From positions 1 to 38,438 of the forward strand of contig NZ_JAENRY010000044.1 of the NCBI RefSeq assembly GCF_016612545.1: a DNA stretch of 38,438 nucleotides. The letters run 5' to 3'. The stretch is from Streptomyces sp. MBT65. Its GTDB lineage: Bacteria; Actinomycetota; Actinomycetes; Streptomycetales; Streptomycetaceae. The translations under genes and the position numbers were made by a program. Each line of letters begins with the position of its first letter. Within the stretch, counting starts at the first letter, position 1. Below are positions 38,232 to 38,438 of the stretch, one piece after another. The notes below the pieces were generated by a model. That model searched no databases. It worked only from the letters and a program-made list of their open reading frames with translations, and had not been told where the DNA came from.

Positions 38232-38438
38232 CGGGCGTCCTCGGGCTTGGTCAGGTCGGGGGAGGAGGGCGGCGCGTCCACCGGGGCGGCCGGAGCGGGA
38301 GCGGGGGCGGCGGCCGGGGCCTGAACCGCCGGGGCGCCCTGAGCCGGGGCCTGAGGCGGCTGTGCCGGTGTCTGCGGGGGCATGGGCGCCGGAGGCCCGT
38401 ACGAGCCCGGTACGCCCCCGCCGGGGGCCGCAGGGGCG
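38228..38438 (-). CDS. ABC transporter ATP-binding protein, C-terminal end (partial)
   Basis: The minus-strand frame is open from the window edge to TGA at 38230-38228, overlapping the permease start by 4 bases. The visible 69 residues are a Pro/Ala/Gln-rich low-complexity tail (for example PAQPPQAPAQGAPAVQAPAA) ending DLTKPEDAR. No NBD motif is in view, since it would lie outside the window. The assignment as the ATPase rests on coupling with the permease and on the usual presence of Pro/Gln-rich C-terminal tails in Streptomyces ABC ATPases. Confidence 0.65.
   Translation of the reverse strand, partial: APAAPGGGVPGSYGPPAPMPPQTPAQPPQAPAQGAPAVQAPAAAPAPAPAAPVDAPPSSPDLTKPEDAR

Overview
The window is high-GC actinobacterial chromosome, almost certainly Streptomyces. 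The reasons are strong GC bias at third codon positions, frequent GTG and TTG starts, a ChiC-type chitinase behind chitinase-type direct repeats, a Rho with a long Arg/Gly/Gln/Asp insertion, and families typical of streptomycetes. The core gene order (argS-like, lysA, hom, thrC, thrB, rho, rpmE, prfA, prmC, sua5/tsaC, wecA, atpIBEFHAGDC, DUF2550, PduO-type adenosyltransferase, nucS) matches, from memory, the conserved block of other Actinobacteria such as Mycobacterium tuberculosis (Rv1292 to Rv1321).

Layout. Positions 1-5520 hold the end of an argS-like DALR-domain gene and the lysine/threonine genes lysA, hom, thrC and thrB. Positions 5521-14620 hold information-processing genes (rho, rpmE, prfA, prmC, tsaC), interrupted by a secreted S1-family protease with FG-GAP/VCBS repeats and by an LCP-family cell-wall ligase. 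Positions 14617-18306 hold a low-molecular-weight phosphatase homologue lacking the nucleophilic cysteine, a decayed tandem duplication of its 3' end, a glyA paralogue and wecA. Positions 18307-26450 are the complete F1Fo ATP synthase operon with a structured leader, internal hairpins and a strong terminator.

Positions 26500-38438 are more accessory. They hold a DUF2550 protein, a possible tiny secreted protein, a multidomain chitinase (CBM2-FnIII-GH18) on the minus strand, a corrinoid adenosyltransferase, 3-hydroxybutyryl-CoA dehydrogenase, a STAS protein lacking the usual phospho-serine, a large membrane-anchored NTPase-like protein with a Ser/Thr/Pro-rich tail, the mismatch endonuclease NucS, an SCO5389-family protein, a luciferase-like monooxygenase, a small Cys/His protein and a two-gene ABC transporter cut by the window edge.

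Functionally, the window joins amino-acid supply, transcription and translation termination, envelope polymer assembly and energy conversion. I see no CRISPR array, tRNA, rRNA, insertion sequence, prophage or biosynthetic cluster. The most unusual signals are the decayed 3'-end duplication at 15229-15546, the pseudo-phosphatase upstream of it, the near-perfect 19-bp inverted repeat between prmC and tsaC, the atp leader, and the STAS/NTPase pair at 31161-34250. No wholly new defence or mobile system is evident.
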